A stretch of DNA of 64,000 nt from Halomonas sp. LR3S48 (GTDB lineage: Bacteria > Pseudomonadota > Gammaproteobacteria > Pseudomonadales > Halomonadaceae). Numbering within the stretch: position 1 is the first letter of the stretch; every line of letters starts with the position of its first letter. Under the pieces are notes generated by a model that worked only from the letters and a program-made list of their open reading frames with translations, had not been told where the DNA came from and made no database searches. Where the stretch lies: contig NZ_CP107009.1 in assembly GCF_025725665.1 (NCBI RefSeq), positions 3,038,001 to 3,102,000 of the forward strand, given 5' to 3'. The position numbers and the translations under genes are program-made. This document shows, piece after piece, positions 17,882 to 28,546 of this stretch.

Positions 17882-20800
17882 ATGGTGATTCATCGGTTGG
17901 TTGGCTCGGCCCGAAGTGCAAGCCGTCACTGGGCGGGCTGGTTGCTGGCCTATACGGTGCTCTCGCTGGCGGCTTACGCACTGCGCAATCCGAACCACGG
18001 ATTCAGTTTGATGCTACCGCAGGGAGGCATTCTGCTTGCTGCCTTGCTCGTGCTGCCACTCCCTCACGCCCGGGAACGGCTGCGTTTCTCGTGTACGGTC
18101 CTGCTGCTCGATCTCGGCCTGCGCATCGGCCTGTTGGGTACGCCGCCTCTCACCGCCCTCTGGATCAGCTTGCCCCTGGTCGCACAGGCCTGGCTCGGCG
18201 CCCAGTTGCTGCTGCACTTCGCCCCCGAAGGGCTTGGCCCCAGTACGCAGCGCGGCATACTGCACTTCCTGCTATGGGGCTGCCTGCTGCCGGCAACGCT
18301 GTCGTCCAGCCTGACGGCGCTGGGCCTGTCCGACCCCGATGAACCTTTCATTTCCGAGTGGCTGTGGTGGTTCATCCAGCGCCTGAACGGCCTGCTTCTT
18401 TTCGCCCCCCTGTTGGTGCTGCTCTTCCACCTCCCCCGCAGCAGTGGGCCCGAGTCCAGCGCCCGCCCGTTCAACTGGGAATCGGCGACGCTCTGGGCGC
18501 TCACCTGCCTGGCATCGGCCTTGATCTTCAGTGTGAACAACCCAGCCGGCAGGACGTTGGCCACCTACAGCTTCCTGCTGACCCCTCTCCTGCTGATCGC
18601 CGCCATACGGCTTCCCCTGACGGCCAGCCTGTTCGTGGTCCTGTCGGCAAGTCTGGTCGCAGGCGTGGCCGATGCCCTGGGAGCCGGCGATACCCCCGGT
18701 AGCGCTCAGCGCAGCCTGACTGCCCTGTCGGTGTTCCTGTTGATCAACCAGATGGTCGTTTGGCTGCTCGGCAGCCTGATCGACGAGCGCCGGCGCGTTC
18801 TGATCCGGGTGCAGAAGATGCGCGACATGTACGAGATGCTGAGCAACGCCAATCAGGCGCTGATCAACCTCAAGCTGACGCCGACCCAGCTCTATGGGCG
18901 AATGTGTGAGATCATCGTTGCCGAGAGCAGCTTCCGCCTGGCCTGCATCACGCCGGTACACGCCGCACGAGCAGGCGCCGGCGGCCAACCTGCCAACTCG
19001 ATCTGTGCACGCAAGGGAAGCGGCGTGTTAGCGGCGGGGAGTTGCCACCCCGACCATGACCTGGTACGTCAGGCGCTGGCGGATAACCGTCATGTCATTC
19101 GGCACGATTGGCGGCCAGATGCGTCCCCTGCCTCTCTGCAGAATGAGCCTGGCGCCATGGCCGCATTCCCCATCCAACCGGAGGGCAAGCCGGTCCAGGC
19201 CGTGCTGACGGTATTCAGCCGGCAGCGCGATGGCCTCGATGACGACATGGTACGTCTGTTCGACGAACTGGCCGGTGACATCGCCTTTGCCCTGAACATG
19301 CAGGCGGATCGTCAACGCCTGAAGCTGGCCTCGGAAGTCTTCGAGCACAGCCACGAATCCATCATCATCGCCGACGCCAGTGGCCACATTCTCGACGTTA
19401 ACCCCTCCTTCACGCGGATCACGGGCCATAGCCGACAGGAGGTCGTCGGTCGCAATCCCCGCATGCTCCAGTCAGGCCGGCAGGATAGCGCCTTTTACGA
19501 ATCGCTGTGGCGTAGTCTGCTGACGGAGGGCCATTGGGCCGGGGAGTTCTGGAACGCCCGCAAGGATGGCGAGCACTACCCCCAGCGCGGTACCATCACC
19601 GCGGTTCGGGGGGAGGACGGCCAGATCGAGCATTTCATTTCGGTAATGGAAGACGTCTCGGCACAGGTACGGGCCGAGCAGAAGATCCTCAATCTCGCCA
19701 ACTACGATACCTTGACGGGACTGCCCAACCGTCTGCTGCTGGAGAATCGCTTCCAACACGCGGTCGAGCAGGCGGGCAATGGGCCGCTGACCCTCTCCGT
19801 GCTGTTCGTGGATCTGGACGAGTTCAAGCACGTCAACGATGCCATGGGCCACCAGCAGGGCGACCTCCTGCTGCAGTTGGTTTCCGCCCGGCTGCACGGC
19901 GAACTGCGCGATGGCGATACGCTGGCCCGCTTCGGCGGCGACGAGTTCGTCGTCCTGCTGTCCGGCCGTCGTCAGGAGGCACGTTCACTCGCAAAGCGTC
20001 TGATCAGAAGCGTGCGACAGCCCTACCGACTCGAGGAACAACCGGTGCACATCGGTTGCAGCATCGGTATCGCCGAGGCCCCTCGCGACGGCACCAGTCT
20101 CGATGAACTGATCCAGGCCGCCGACACGGCCATGTACCAGGCCAAGGCCCGTGGGCGCGGCATCTATGCGTTTTATTCCAGCGAGATGCAGCATCAGGCA
20201 CAGAGTCGATTGACGCTACGGGTGGAACTCGACAGTGCCATGCAGCGCAATGAGCTACGGGCGCACTACCAACCCAAGCTCGGCATTGCCAGTGGCGAGG
20301 TGGTCGGTTTCGAGGCACTGGTACGCTGGCAGCACCCCGAGCGCGGCCTGGTGCCGCCGGGACACTTCATCCCCGTCGCCGAACTGAGCGGACAGATCGC
20401 CGCCATCGACCGCTGGATGCTCAAGGCGGTGATCGACCAGTTGGCGCGATGGCGCCGCGAGGGGCGTCGCGTACTGCCGGTAGCGGTGAACGTCTCGGCT
20501 TCGTTGTTCTCGCGCTCCGATTTCGTCCTCGAACTGACGCGCTGGCTCAGCGAGCGGCAAGTACCGGCACAGGACCTCGAACTCGAGATCACCGAGCATG
20601 TGGCCATGTTCGACCTGGACTACACCCTGTCCACGCTGCAGGCACTGAAGCGCCTCGGCGTAGCCCTGTCGATCGACGACTTCGGCACGGGCTACTCGGG
20701 GCTCGCCTACCTGCGCGACTTTCCCATCGATACTGTCAAGATCGACATGAGCTTCATCAAGCGGATACACGAAGACAGGAAGAACCAAGGCATCGTGCGG

Positions 20801-21013
20801 GCCATCATCACATTGGCCGACACCCTGGGCCTGAAGACCATTGCCGAAGGTGTGGAGACCGAAGAGGAGCTGGCATTCCTACGACATCAGGGGTGCGGGG
20901 GCTATCAAGGTTACCTATTCAGTCCCGCATGCGAAGCCTGCGAGATCGAGCGTCGCCACCTGGCGTTCGTGACGCCACGAGGCACTCGTCACGACCCGAC
21001 CGAGACACGCTGA
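17882..21013 (+). CDS. MASE1-PAS-GGDEF-EAL cyclic-di-GMP signalling protein
   Basis: A 1043-residue inner-membrane protein. About nine hydrophobic segments in residues 15-300 resemble a MASE1 sensor domain, followed by a GAF-like linker, a PAS domain (about 481-600, with ILDVNPSFTRITGHSRQEVVGRNPRML), a diguanylate cyclase with intact GGDEF (685-689) and an inhibitory RxxD site (676-679) five residues before it, and an EAL phosphodiesterase with intact EAL (811-813) and DDFGTGYSGLAYL. Both catalytic halves look active by motif, so it could make or degrade c-di-GMP depending on the signal. ATG 17882 is preceded by GGGAAG; ATG 17867 adds five residues. It is monocistronic. Confidence 0.93.
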   Translation: MVIHRLVGSARSASRHWAGWLLAYTVLSLAAYALRNPNHGFSLMLPQGGILLAALLVLPLPHARERLRFSCTVLLLDLGLRIGLLGTPPLTALWISLPLVAQAWLGAQLLLHFAPEGLGPSTQRGILHFLLWGCLLPATLSSSLTALGLSDPDEPFISEWLWWFIQRLNGLLLFAPLLVLLFHLPRSSGPESSARPFNWESATLWALTCLASALIFSVNNPAGRTLATYSFLLTPLLLIAAIRLPLTASLFVVLSASLVAGVADALGAGDTPGSAQRSLTALSVFLLINQMVVWLLGSLIDERRRVLIRVQKMRDMYEMLSNANQALINLKLTPTQLYGRMCEIIVAESSFRLACITPVHAARAGAGGQPANSICARKGSGVLAAGSCHPDHDLVRQALADNRHVIRHDWRPDASPASLQNEPGAMAAFPIQPEGKPVQAVLTVFSRQRDGLDDDMVRLFDELAGDIAFALNMQADRQRLKLASEVFEHSHESIIIADASGHILDVNPSFTRITGHSRQEVVGRNPRMLQSGRQDSAFYESLWRSLLTEGHWAGEFWNARKDGEHYPQRGTITAVRGEDGQIEHFISVMEDVSAQVRAEQKILNLANYDTLTGLPNRLLLENRFQHAVEQAGNGPLTLSVLFVDLDEFKHVNDAMGHQQGDLLLQLVSARLHGELRDGDTLARFGGDEFVVLLSGRRQEARSLAKRLIRSVRQPYRLEEQPVHIGCSIGIAEAPRDGTSLDELIQAADTAMYQAKARGRGIYAFYSSEMQHQAQSRLTLRVELDSAMQRNELRAHYQPKLGIASGEVVGFEALVRWQHPERGLVPPGHFIPVAELSGQIAAIDRWMLKAVIDQLARWRREGRRVLPVAVNVSASLFSRSDFVLELTRWLSERQVPAQDLELEITEHVAMFDLDYTLSTLQALKRLGVALSIDDFGTGYSGLAYLRDFPIDTVKIDMSFIKRIHEDRKNQGIVRAIITLADTLGLKTIAEGVETEEELAFLRHQGCGGYQGYLFSPACEACEIERRHLAFVTPRGTRHDPTETR

Positions 21014-21100
21014 AAGGCAGGACAAGCCAGTACGGCGCCAAGGGGAAACAATGCGGGGGGAAAACAACGCAGGGAAAATGCGAGGTGAGGCGATAGATGT

Positions 21101-21176
<76 letters not shown>

Positions 21177-21243
21177 ACGGTGCGGTCAGGAAGTGGGGCA
21201 CTTCCTCTTGCGGGGCAACTGATGGCTTGCATCAACTAGCTGA

Positions 21244-21319
<76 letters not shown>

Positions 21320-21349
21320 ATGACGAACGTCAGGGTCAGCTTGTGTTCT

Positions 21350-21425
<76 letters not shown>

Positions 21426-21519
21426 ATGGCCCTGAACACGGTGCGTAGTATACGGATCGCTCACATAAGGTCAAGGGCGGATTCTGAGCCCGAGGCCGCG
21501 CCTGGACATGCCCTCAGAC

Positions 21520-21560
21520 ACACGACGCCCGCGCAACGGGAAGTTGTGCGGGCGTCGTGT
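21520..21560 (-). terminator. Long GC hairpin between tRNA-Met and tRNA-Asn genes
   Basis: Eighteen-base arms (ACACGACGCCCGC... and its near-perfect complement, one mismatched pair region) with a 5-base loop. On the minus strand no T-tract follows, so it may be a processing site, a partial terminator, or a terminator of anything reading on plus. The ACGACGCCCGC stem is reused at 36731-36761. Confidence 0.5.
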
Positions 21561-21568
21561 AGAGAGTC

Positions 21569-21645
21569 TGGTGGCTACGCCCTGATTCGAACAGGGGACC
21601 CCATCATTATGAGTGATGTGCTCTAACCGGCTGAGCTACGTAGCC
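21569..21645 (-). tRNA. tRNA-Met (CAT anticodon), second copy
   Basis: A 77-base tRNA with encoded CCA, differing from the copy at 13896-13972 by two D-loop bases and one T-loop base. Anticodon CAT at 21609-21611. It leads the minus-strand tRNA cluster. Confidence 0.94.
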
Positions 21646-21684
21646 TTTTTTTTCAGGGGAACGCTGCCCCTTCAACGCGGCAGG

Positions 21685-21713
21685 ATTATGCACGAAGCGA
21701 GACGCGCAAGCAA
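21685..21713 (-). promoter_or_regulatory. Promoter of the tRNA-Met-Asn cluster
   Basis: Minus-strand TTGCTT and CATAAT hexamers separated by 17 bases; the start of transcription would fall about 30 bases before tRNA-Met. It is back to back with the bet operator region. Confidence 0.55.
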
Positions 21714-21739
21714 GCCAAAAGCCGTCTGCCTTTTTATTG

Positions 21740-21753
21740 ATTGAACGTTCAAT
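21740..21753. promoter_or_regulatory. BetI operator (palindrome)
   Basis: ATTGAACGTTCAAT, a perfect 14-base palindrome within an AT-rich stretch, about 70 bases upstream of betI. TTGAACGTTCAA-like sites are known BetI targets in proteobacteria; choline relieves repression. Function here is by analogy. Confidence 0.75.
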
Positions 21754-21820
21754 AAAAAAATGCCATGCTTGCTGAAAATGCCAGTGGTGTCGCATCAGTC
21801 GCATCAAGAGGAGTCAGCGG

Positions 21821-22437
21821 GTGCCCAAGACAGGTATGGAGCCGATCCGGCGTAGCCAGCTCATCAAGGCCACCATGGCCGCCATCGACGAAGTCGGTCT
21901 GGCGGACGCCACGGTGCTGCGTATCGCCCGTCATGCCGGGGTATCGGCCGGGATCATCAGTCACTATTTCGGCGGCAAGGATGGCCTGCTCGAAGCCACC
22001 ATGCGCCAGGTCCTTTCCGATCTGGGGCAGGCCGTGGCGGCACGACGGTGCAAGCTGGCCAACGGCTCCCCCCGCGACCACCTCGGTGCCATCATCGATG
22101 GCAACTTCGATCGTAGCCAGATTTCCGGCCCGGCAGCCAAGACCTGGCTCGCCTTCTGGGCCAGCAGCATGCACAAAACCCAGTTGCAGCGCCTGCAGCA
22201 GGTCAACGACCAGCGGCTCTACTCCAACCTGTGCTGCCAGTTCCGCCGCCTGATGCCCCACGACGCGGCGCGCGATGCCGCCCGCGGCCTGGCCGCCATG
22301 ATCGATGGCCTGTGGCTGCGTGGCACCCTCAGTCCCGAAGGGCTGGATACCGAGCGTGCTCGTCGCATTGCCCACGGCTATCTCGACCAGCTCCTCGTCG
22401 GTTACGACACCTCCACCGCGACCTCGAAGGAGACCGC

Positions 22438-22441
<4 letters not shown>
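21821..22441 (+). CDS. betI: TetR-family choline-responsive repressor BetI
   Basis: A 206-residue TetR regulator whose helix-turn-helix ([31 protein letters not shown]) is typical of BetI. The GTG start at 21821, seven bases after AAGAGGAG, reproduces the conserved BetI N-terminus ([15 protein letters not shown]). It overlaps betB by four bases (ATGA). It represses the bet genes in the absence of choline, presumably through the palindrome at 21740. Confidence 0.95.
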
Positions 22442-23907
<1,466 letters not shown>

Positions 23908-23950
23908 AAGGCAGGAAAAAACATACGGGATCGCTCGGGGCTGATCCGTC

Positions 23951-24035
23951 GACAAGCCTGCGAGGAGGCTCTGTGAACCCATCCCTGGGCGCTACCTACG
24001 CCATCCATGGCGTAGGACCTCCTCTTCGGCTTGTC
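23951..24035. repeat. Large imperfect palindrome (REP/BIME-like intergenic element)
   Basis: Outer arms GACAAGCCTGCGAGGAGG (23951-23968) and CCTCCTCTTCGGCTTGTC (24018-24035) are complementary except for three central bases; inside sits a perfect 9-bp hairpin, CTACGCCAT-CC-ATGGCGTAG (23996-24015), with a TGTGAACCCATCCCTGGG segment between. Together they can fold into one 85-base structure. It looks like a mobile or repeated intergenic element; copy number cannot be checked inside this window. Confidence 0.65.
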
Positions 24036-24135
24036 TCCGGCGCCCCTCGCTACCGCCAGCCGCTCCTGCCTTGGGCCGACACTCCTTGCGCACAGGCGCA
24101 GGCCCGCTTCCGTCGCGTTATCAGTGAGAGATGCT

Positions 24136-25827
24136 ATGTCCCAGATTCGTGAATTCGACTACGTCATCATCGGTGCCGGCTCGGCCGGCAACGTGCTGGC
24201 CACCCGCCTCACCGAGGATCCGGCGGTCAGCGTGCTGCTGCTCGAAGCCGGCGGCCCCGACTACCGCTTCGACTTCCGTACCCAGATGCCCGCCGCCCTG
24301 GCCTACCCGCTGCAGGGCAAGCGCTACAACTGGGCCTTCGAGACCGACCCGGAACCGCACATGAACGGCCGCCGCATGGAGTGCGGTCGCGGCAAGGGGC
24401 TCGGCGGCTCGTCGCTGATCAACGGCATGTGCTACATCCGCGGCAACGCCCTGGATTACGACAACTGGGCCGGCATGGCCGGCCTCTCGGACTGGCGCTA
24501 CGCCGACTGCCTGCCCTACTTTCGGAAGTCAGAGTGCCGTGACAGCGGTGCCAATGCCTACCACGGCGGTGACGGGCCGGTCAGCGTTACCACGCCCAAG
24601 GAAGGCAACAATGAGCTTTATCGCGCCTTCATCGATGCCGGCGTGCAGGCCGGCTACCCCGAGACCGAGGACGTCAACGGCTACCAGCAGGAGGGCTTCG
24701 GTCCCATGGACCGTTTCGTCACGCCCAAGGGGCGGCGCGCCTCCACCGCCCGGGGATACCTCGACCAGGCCAAGCAGCGCGACAATCTCACCATCGAGAC
24801 CCACGCCACCACCGACGTGATCGAGTTCGAGGGCAAGCGCGCCGTGGGCGTGCGCTACCTGCGCCGTAGCCAGACCCACCAGGTCCGTGCCCGCCGTGAG
24901 GTAGTGCTGTGTGCCGGTGCCATCGCCTCGCCGCAGATCCTGCTGCGCTCGGGCGTGGGCAACCCCGAGCACCTGCGCGAGTTCGACATTCCCGTGGTGC
25001 ACGAACTGCCCGGTGTCGGAGAAAACCTGCAGGATCACCTGGAGATGTACATCCAGTACGAGTGCAAGCAGCCGATCACGCTCTACCCGGCGCTGAAGTG
25101 GTTCAACCAGCCCAAGATCGGCGCCGAGTGGCTGCTGCGTGGCAGCGGCATCGGCGCCAGCAACCAGTTCGAGTCGTGTGCGTTCATCCGCACCCACGAC
25201 GAGGAGCCCTGGCCCAACCTGCAGTACCACTTCCTGCCCATCGCGATCAGCTACAACGGCAAGAGCGCGGTGCAGGCGCACGGCTTCCAGGCCCACGTGG
25301 GCTCGATGCGCTCCGAGAGTCGCGGGCGCATCCGCCTGACCTCGCGCGATCCGCAGTCAGCTCCCAGCATCCTGTTCAACTACATGTCCACCCAGAAGGA
25401 CTGGCAGGAGTTTCGCGATGGCATCCGCCTAACCCGCGAGATCATCGCCCAGCCGGCCATGGATCCCTACCGCGGGCGCGAGATCTCGCCGGGGCCGGAC
25501 GTGCAGAGCGACGAGGAGTTGGACTCCTTCGTACGCGAGCATGCCGAGACTGCCTACCACCCCTGTGGCAGCTGCCGCATGGGTGAAGGCGACGACGCGG
25601 TGGTCGACGGCCAGGGCCGCGTGCATGGGCTCGAAGGGCTGCGCGTGGTGGACGCCTCGCTGTTCCCGGTGATCCCCACCGGCAACCTCAACGCGCCGAC
25701 CATCATGCTGGCCGAGAAGATCGCCGACCGTATCCGCGGACGCGAACCGCTGCCGCCCTCCGATGCGCCCTACTACGTATCCGGTGACAGCCCTGCCAGA
25801 CGCGAGCCCCAACGCCGCCTGACCTAG
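24136..25827 (+). CDS. betA: Choline dehydrogenase
   Basis: A 563-residue GMC oxidoreductase that oxidises choline to betaine aldehyde at the inner membrane. The FAD-binding dinucleotide motif ([17 protein letters not shown], residues 8-24) and the C-terminal catalytic histidine region ([14 protein letters not shown]) are intact, as is the GMC signature around [14 protein letters not shown]. The frame begins upstream at 24031, but ATG 24136 matches the family start. Last gene of betIBA; no choline transporter is adjacent. Confidence 0.96.
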   Translation: MSQIREFDYVIIGAGSAGNVLATRLTEDPAVSVLLLEAGGPDYRFDFRTQMPAALAYPLQGKRYNWAFETDPEPHMNGRRMECGRGKGLGGSSLINGMCYIRGNALDYDNWAGMAGLSDWRYADCLPYFRKSECRDSGANAYHGGDGPVSVTTPKEGNNELYRAFIDAGVQAGYPETEDVNGYQQEGFGPMDRFVTPKGRRASTARGYLDQAKQRDNLTIETHATTDVIEFEGKRAVGVRYLRRSQTHQVRARREVVLCAGAIASPQILLRSGVGNPEHLREFDIPVVHELPGVGENLQDHLEMYIQYECKQPITLYPALKWFNQPKIGAEWLLRGSGIGASNQFESCAFIRTHDEEPWPNLQYHFLPIAISYNGKSAVQAHGFQAHVGSMRSESRGRIRLTSRDPQSAPSILFNYMSTQKDWQEFRDGIRLTREIIAQPAMDPYRGREISPGPDVQSDEELDSFVREHAETAYHPCGSCRMGEGDDAVVDGQGRVHGLEGLRVVDASLFPVIPTGNLNAPTIMLAEKIADRIRGREPLPPSDAPYYVSGDSPARREPQRRLT

Positions 25828-25910
25828 GAAACACTGCAAAAATGCCTGCGCGAGCGAATCGCTCTGCGATTTGTTCAGCGCTTCCCTAAGGCTCTTTGTC
25901 TCGCCACACA

Positions 25911-25939
25911 GCGCCCCGCCCTCGAGCGGGGCGCCTTCG
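25911..25939 (+). terminator. Terminator of the bet operon
   Basis: GCGCCCCGC and GCGGGGCGC arms with a 6-base loop, followed by CTTCGTT, about 85 bases after betA. Another small palindrome (GAGCG-AAT-CGCTC, about 25852-25864) precedes it. Confidence 0.6.
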
Positions 25940-25992
25940 TTCGTGCCTTTCACTGGGCTGGTCACCTGTCGCAAGATGGGCTAGGCTGACAC

Positions 25993-26012
25993 ATTCAAAC
26001 AACTGTTCTAAA
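25993..26012. promoter_or_regulatory. Candidate PsrA-like fatty-acid operator upstream of fadE
   Basis: ATTCAAAC-AACT-GTTCTAAA resembles the PsrA operator pattern (TTCAAAC n4 GTTTGAA) with two mismatches in the right half. It sits directly before the fadE start region. By eye only. Confidence 0.35.
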
Positions 26013-26037
26013 CATGAACCAAGGGAGCGCTGAAGAA

Positions 26038-28482
26038 ATGCTCACCCTCATACTGCTCATCCTCACCGTCGCTGGCCTGCTGGCGTTAATGCGGCGAGAG
26101 GCTGGCGCCATGCCAATCCTGGTAATGCTCGGCGGCCTTGGCCTGGTGAGTCTGCTGGTCTCCCCCGTGCTTGGCGTTCTGCTGCTGCTCGGTGCGGCGG
26201 CGGTTGCCGTGGCCGGCCTGCCGGCACTGCGTATCCAATGGCTCACGCCGCGCCTATTCGCCATGTTCAAGCGAGTCTCGCCCAAGGTGTCCGATACCGA
26301 GCGCACCGCGCTGGAGGCCGGCACCGTGGCCTGGGATGGCGAACTCTTCTCGGGCCGCCCGCGTTGGGACAAGCTGATGAGCTATCACGACGATGGCCTG
26401 AGCGAGGAGGAACAGCGCTTTCTCGAGCATCAGTGCAGCGTGGCCGCCGGTATGTGCAACGCCTGGGAGATCGCCAAGGAGCGCGCCGACCTACCCGAGG
26501 AGCTGTGGCAATACCTGAAGAAGGAAGGCTTCTTCGGCATGATCATCCCCAAGGAGTACGGCGGCCTGGGCTTCTCGGCCAAGGCGCAGTCGCTGGTGCT
26601 GCAGAAGCTTTCGATCAGCGAGACGCTGATGGTCACGGTGGGCGTACCCAACTCCCTGGGCCCGGGTGAACTGTTGCTCAAGTACGGCACCCAGGCGCAG
26701 AAGGATCACTACCTACCGCGTCTGGCCGACGGGCGGGACATCCCCTGCTTCGGTCTTACCGGCCCGCGCGCCGGTTCCGATGCCACCTCGCTGCCCGACA
26801 CCGGCATCGTGTGCAAACAGGTGATCGACGGCAAGGAGGTGCTGGGCCTGCGCCTCAACTTCGAGAAGCGCTGGATTACCCTGGCCCCGATCGCCACCGT
26901 GGTGGGCCTGGCCTTCCGCCTGTTCGACCCCGACCACCTGCTGGGCGAGGAGGAGGACCGCGGCATTACCCTGGCGCTGGTGCCGCGCAACACTGCCGGC
27001 ATGGAGATCGGCCGCCGCCATCACCCCATCGGCAGCCCCTTCCTCAACGGCCCGATCAAGGGCAAGGACGTCTTCGTACCGCTGGACACCATCATCGGTG
27101 GCACCGAGATGATCGGCCAGGGCTGGCGCATGTTGGTGGAGTGTCTTTCCATCGGCCGCTGCATCACCCTGCCCTCCGGCGCCAGCGGTACCTCGCGCTA
27201 CGCCCTGGGCTGGACTGGCGGCTTCGCCCGTATTCGTCGCCAGTTCAACGTCCCGGTGGTGGAGATGGAGGGTGTGCAGGAACCGCTCGCCCGCATGGCG
27301 TCCCTGGGCTATATCGCCCAGGCCGCGGTCTACCAGACCGCCAATACCATCGACCGCGGCGAGAAGCCGGCGGTACCCTCGGCGATCCTCAAGAGCCAGC
27401 TCACCGAGTTCCAGCGCATCGTCCTCTCCGACGCCATGGACATCCACGGCGGCAAGGCGGTGACCTTGGGGCCGCGCAACTACCTGGGCATCGGTTACAG
27501 CGCCAACCCGGTCGCGATCACGGTCGAGGGTGCCAACATCATGACCCGCAACCTGATGATCTTCGGTCAGGGCGCCATCCGCTGCCACCCCTTCGTGCTG
27601 GAGGAGTTGGCCGCCTCGGACAGCAACGATCTACCGGCCTTCGATCGCGCCTTCTTTGGCCACGCCGCCCTGGTCTTCGGCAATGCTGCCCGCGCCTTCA
27701 CCATGGGGCTCGGCATCGGCAAGCCAAGCGTACCCTTCGATGCGGTCGCCGCGCCCTACGCTCGCGACATGGCGCGCCTGTCGGCCGGCTTCAGCCTGTG
27801 CGCCGATGCCGCCATGGCCAGTCTCGGTGCCGCCCTCAAGCAGCGCGAGATGATCTCGGCACGGCTGGGCGACGTGCTCTCCAACCTTTACCTCGCTTCG
27901 ATGGTGCTCAAGCACTGGCAGGAAGGCGACAAGGTCGAGGGTGAAGCCGCCCTGCTGCACTACAGCTGCATTCACCTGCTGCAGCGCGCCGAACAGGCCT
28001 TCGACGAGCTGTTCGACAACCTGCCCAACCGCGCCCTGGCCGGCGTGCTGCGGGCCGTGGTGATGCCGCTGGGCCGCCGCTGGAAGCGCCCCGCCGACCA
28101 CCTGACCAGGGACATCGCCCAGGCGGTATCTCGCGATACAGCTCTGCGCGCCAAGCTGATCGAGGCGACCTGGCAGAACGACGATGGCGTCAAGGAAAAC
28201 CCGCTGGCGCACTACAACGCCCTGCTGGCCGACTACGACCGCGCCGAAGTGCTCTATCGCACGGTCAACAAGGCTTATGCCAAGGGCGAGCTACCGCGCC
28301 AGGCGCTGCACCCCGAGGCACGCCTGGAAGCCGCCCGGGATAAGGGTCTGGTCAGCGAGGAGGATGCCGAGTTCATGCGCCGCTTCGAGGCCGAGGTGCT
28401 GGAACTGCTCAGCGTCGACGACTTCGAGTACGACGAGTTCGCCACTGACAAGGCCAATATCCTGCGCCATAACGCAGCCTGA
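26038..28482 (+). CDS. fadE: Acyl-CoA dehydrogenase FadE
   Basis: An 814-residue acyl-CoA dehydrogenase of the long FadE type, catalysing the first step of beta-oxidation. Two N-terminal hydrophobic helices (about 1-60) anchor it to the membrane; the flavoprotein core includes CFGLTGPRAGSDATSLPDTG and the IHGGKAVTLGPRNYLG motif, followed by the C-terminal DUF1974 domain. ATG 26038 (MLTLILLILTVAGLLAL) and ATG 26014 are both possible. It is monocistronic with a terminator after it. Confidence 0.94.
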   Translation: MLTLILLILTVAGLLALMRREAGAMPILVMLGGLGLVSLLVSPVLGVLLLLGAAAVAVAGLPALRIQWLTPRLFAMFKRVSPKVSDTERTALEAGTVAWDGELFSGRPRWDKLMSYHDDGLSEEEQRFLEHQCSVAAGMCNAWEIAKERADLPEELWQYLKKEGFFGMIIPKEYGGLGFSAKAQSLVLQKLSISETLMVTVGVPNSLGPGELLLKYGTQAQKDHYLPRLADGRDIPCFGLTGPRAGSDATSLPDTGIVCKQVIDGKEVLGLRLNFEKRWITLAPIATVVGLAFRLFDPDHLLGEEEDRGITLALVPRNTAGMEIGRRHHPIGSPFLNGPIKGKDVFVPLDTIIGGTEMIGQGWRMLVECLSIGRCITLPSGASGTSRYALGWTGGFARIRRQFNVPVVEMEGVQEPLARMASLGYIAQAAVYQTANTIDRGEKPAVPSAILKSQLTEFQRIVLSDAMDIHGGKAVTLGPRNYLGIGYSANPVAITVEGANIMTRNLMIFGQGAIRCHPFVLEELAASDSNDLPAFDRAFFGHAALVFGNAARAFTMGLGIGKPSVPFDAVAAPYARDMARLSAGFSLCADAAMASLGAALKQREMISARLGDVLSNLYLASMVLKHWQEGDKVEGEAALLHYSCIHLLQRAEQAFDELFDNLPNRALAGVLRAVVMPLGRRWKRPADHLTRDIAQAVSRDTALRAKLIEATWQNDDGVKENPLAHYNALLADYDRAEVLYRTVNKAYAKGELPRQALHPEARLEAARDKGLVSEEDAEFMRRFEAEVLELLSVDDFEYDEFATDKANILRHNAA

Positions 28483-28510
28483 CGCCTCATCTCGACTGCA
28501 GCAACCCTCC

Positions 28511-28541
28511 GCCCCGGCCCCGTGCCGGGGCTCTTATTTCA
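28511..28541. terminator. Terminator between fadE and the SLC13 permease
   Basis: GCCCCGGC / GCCGGGGC arms with a CCCGT loop, followed by TCTTATTT on plus. It separates two convergent genes. Confidence 0.75.
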
Positions 28542-28546
28542 CTCTC

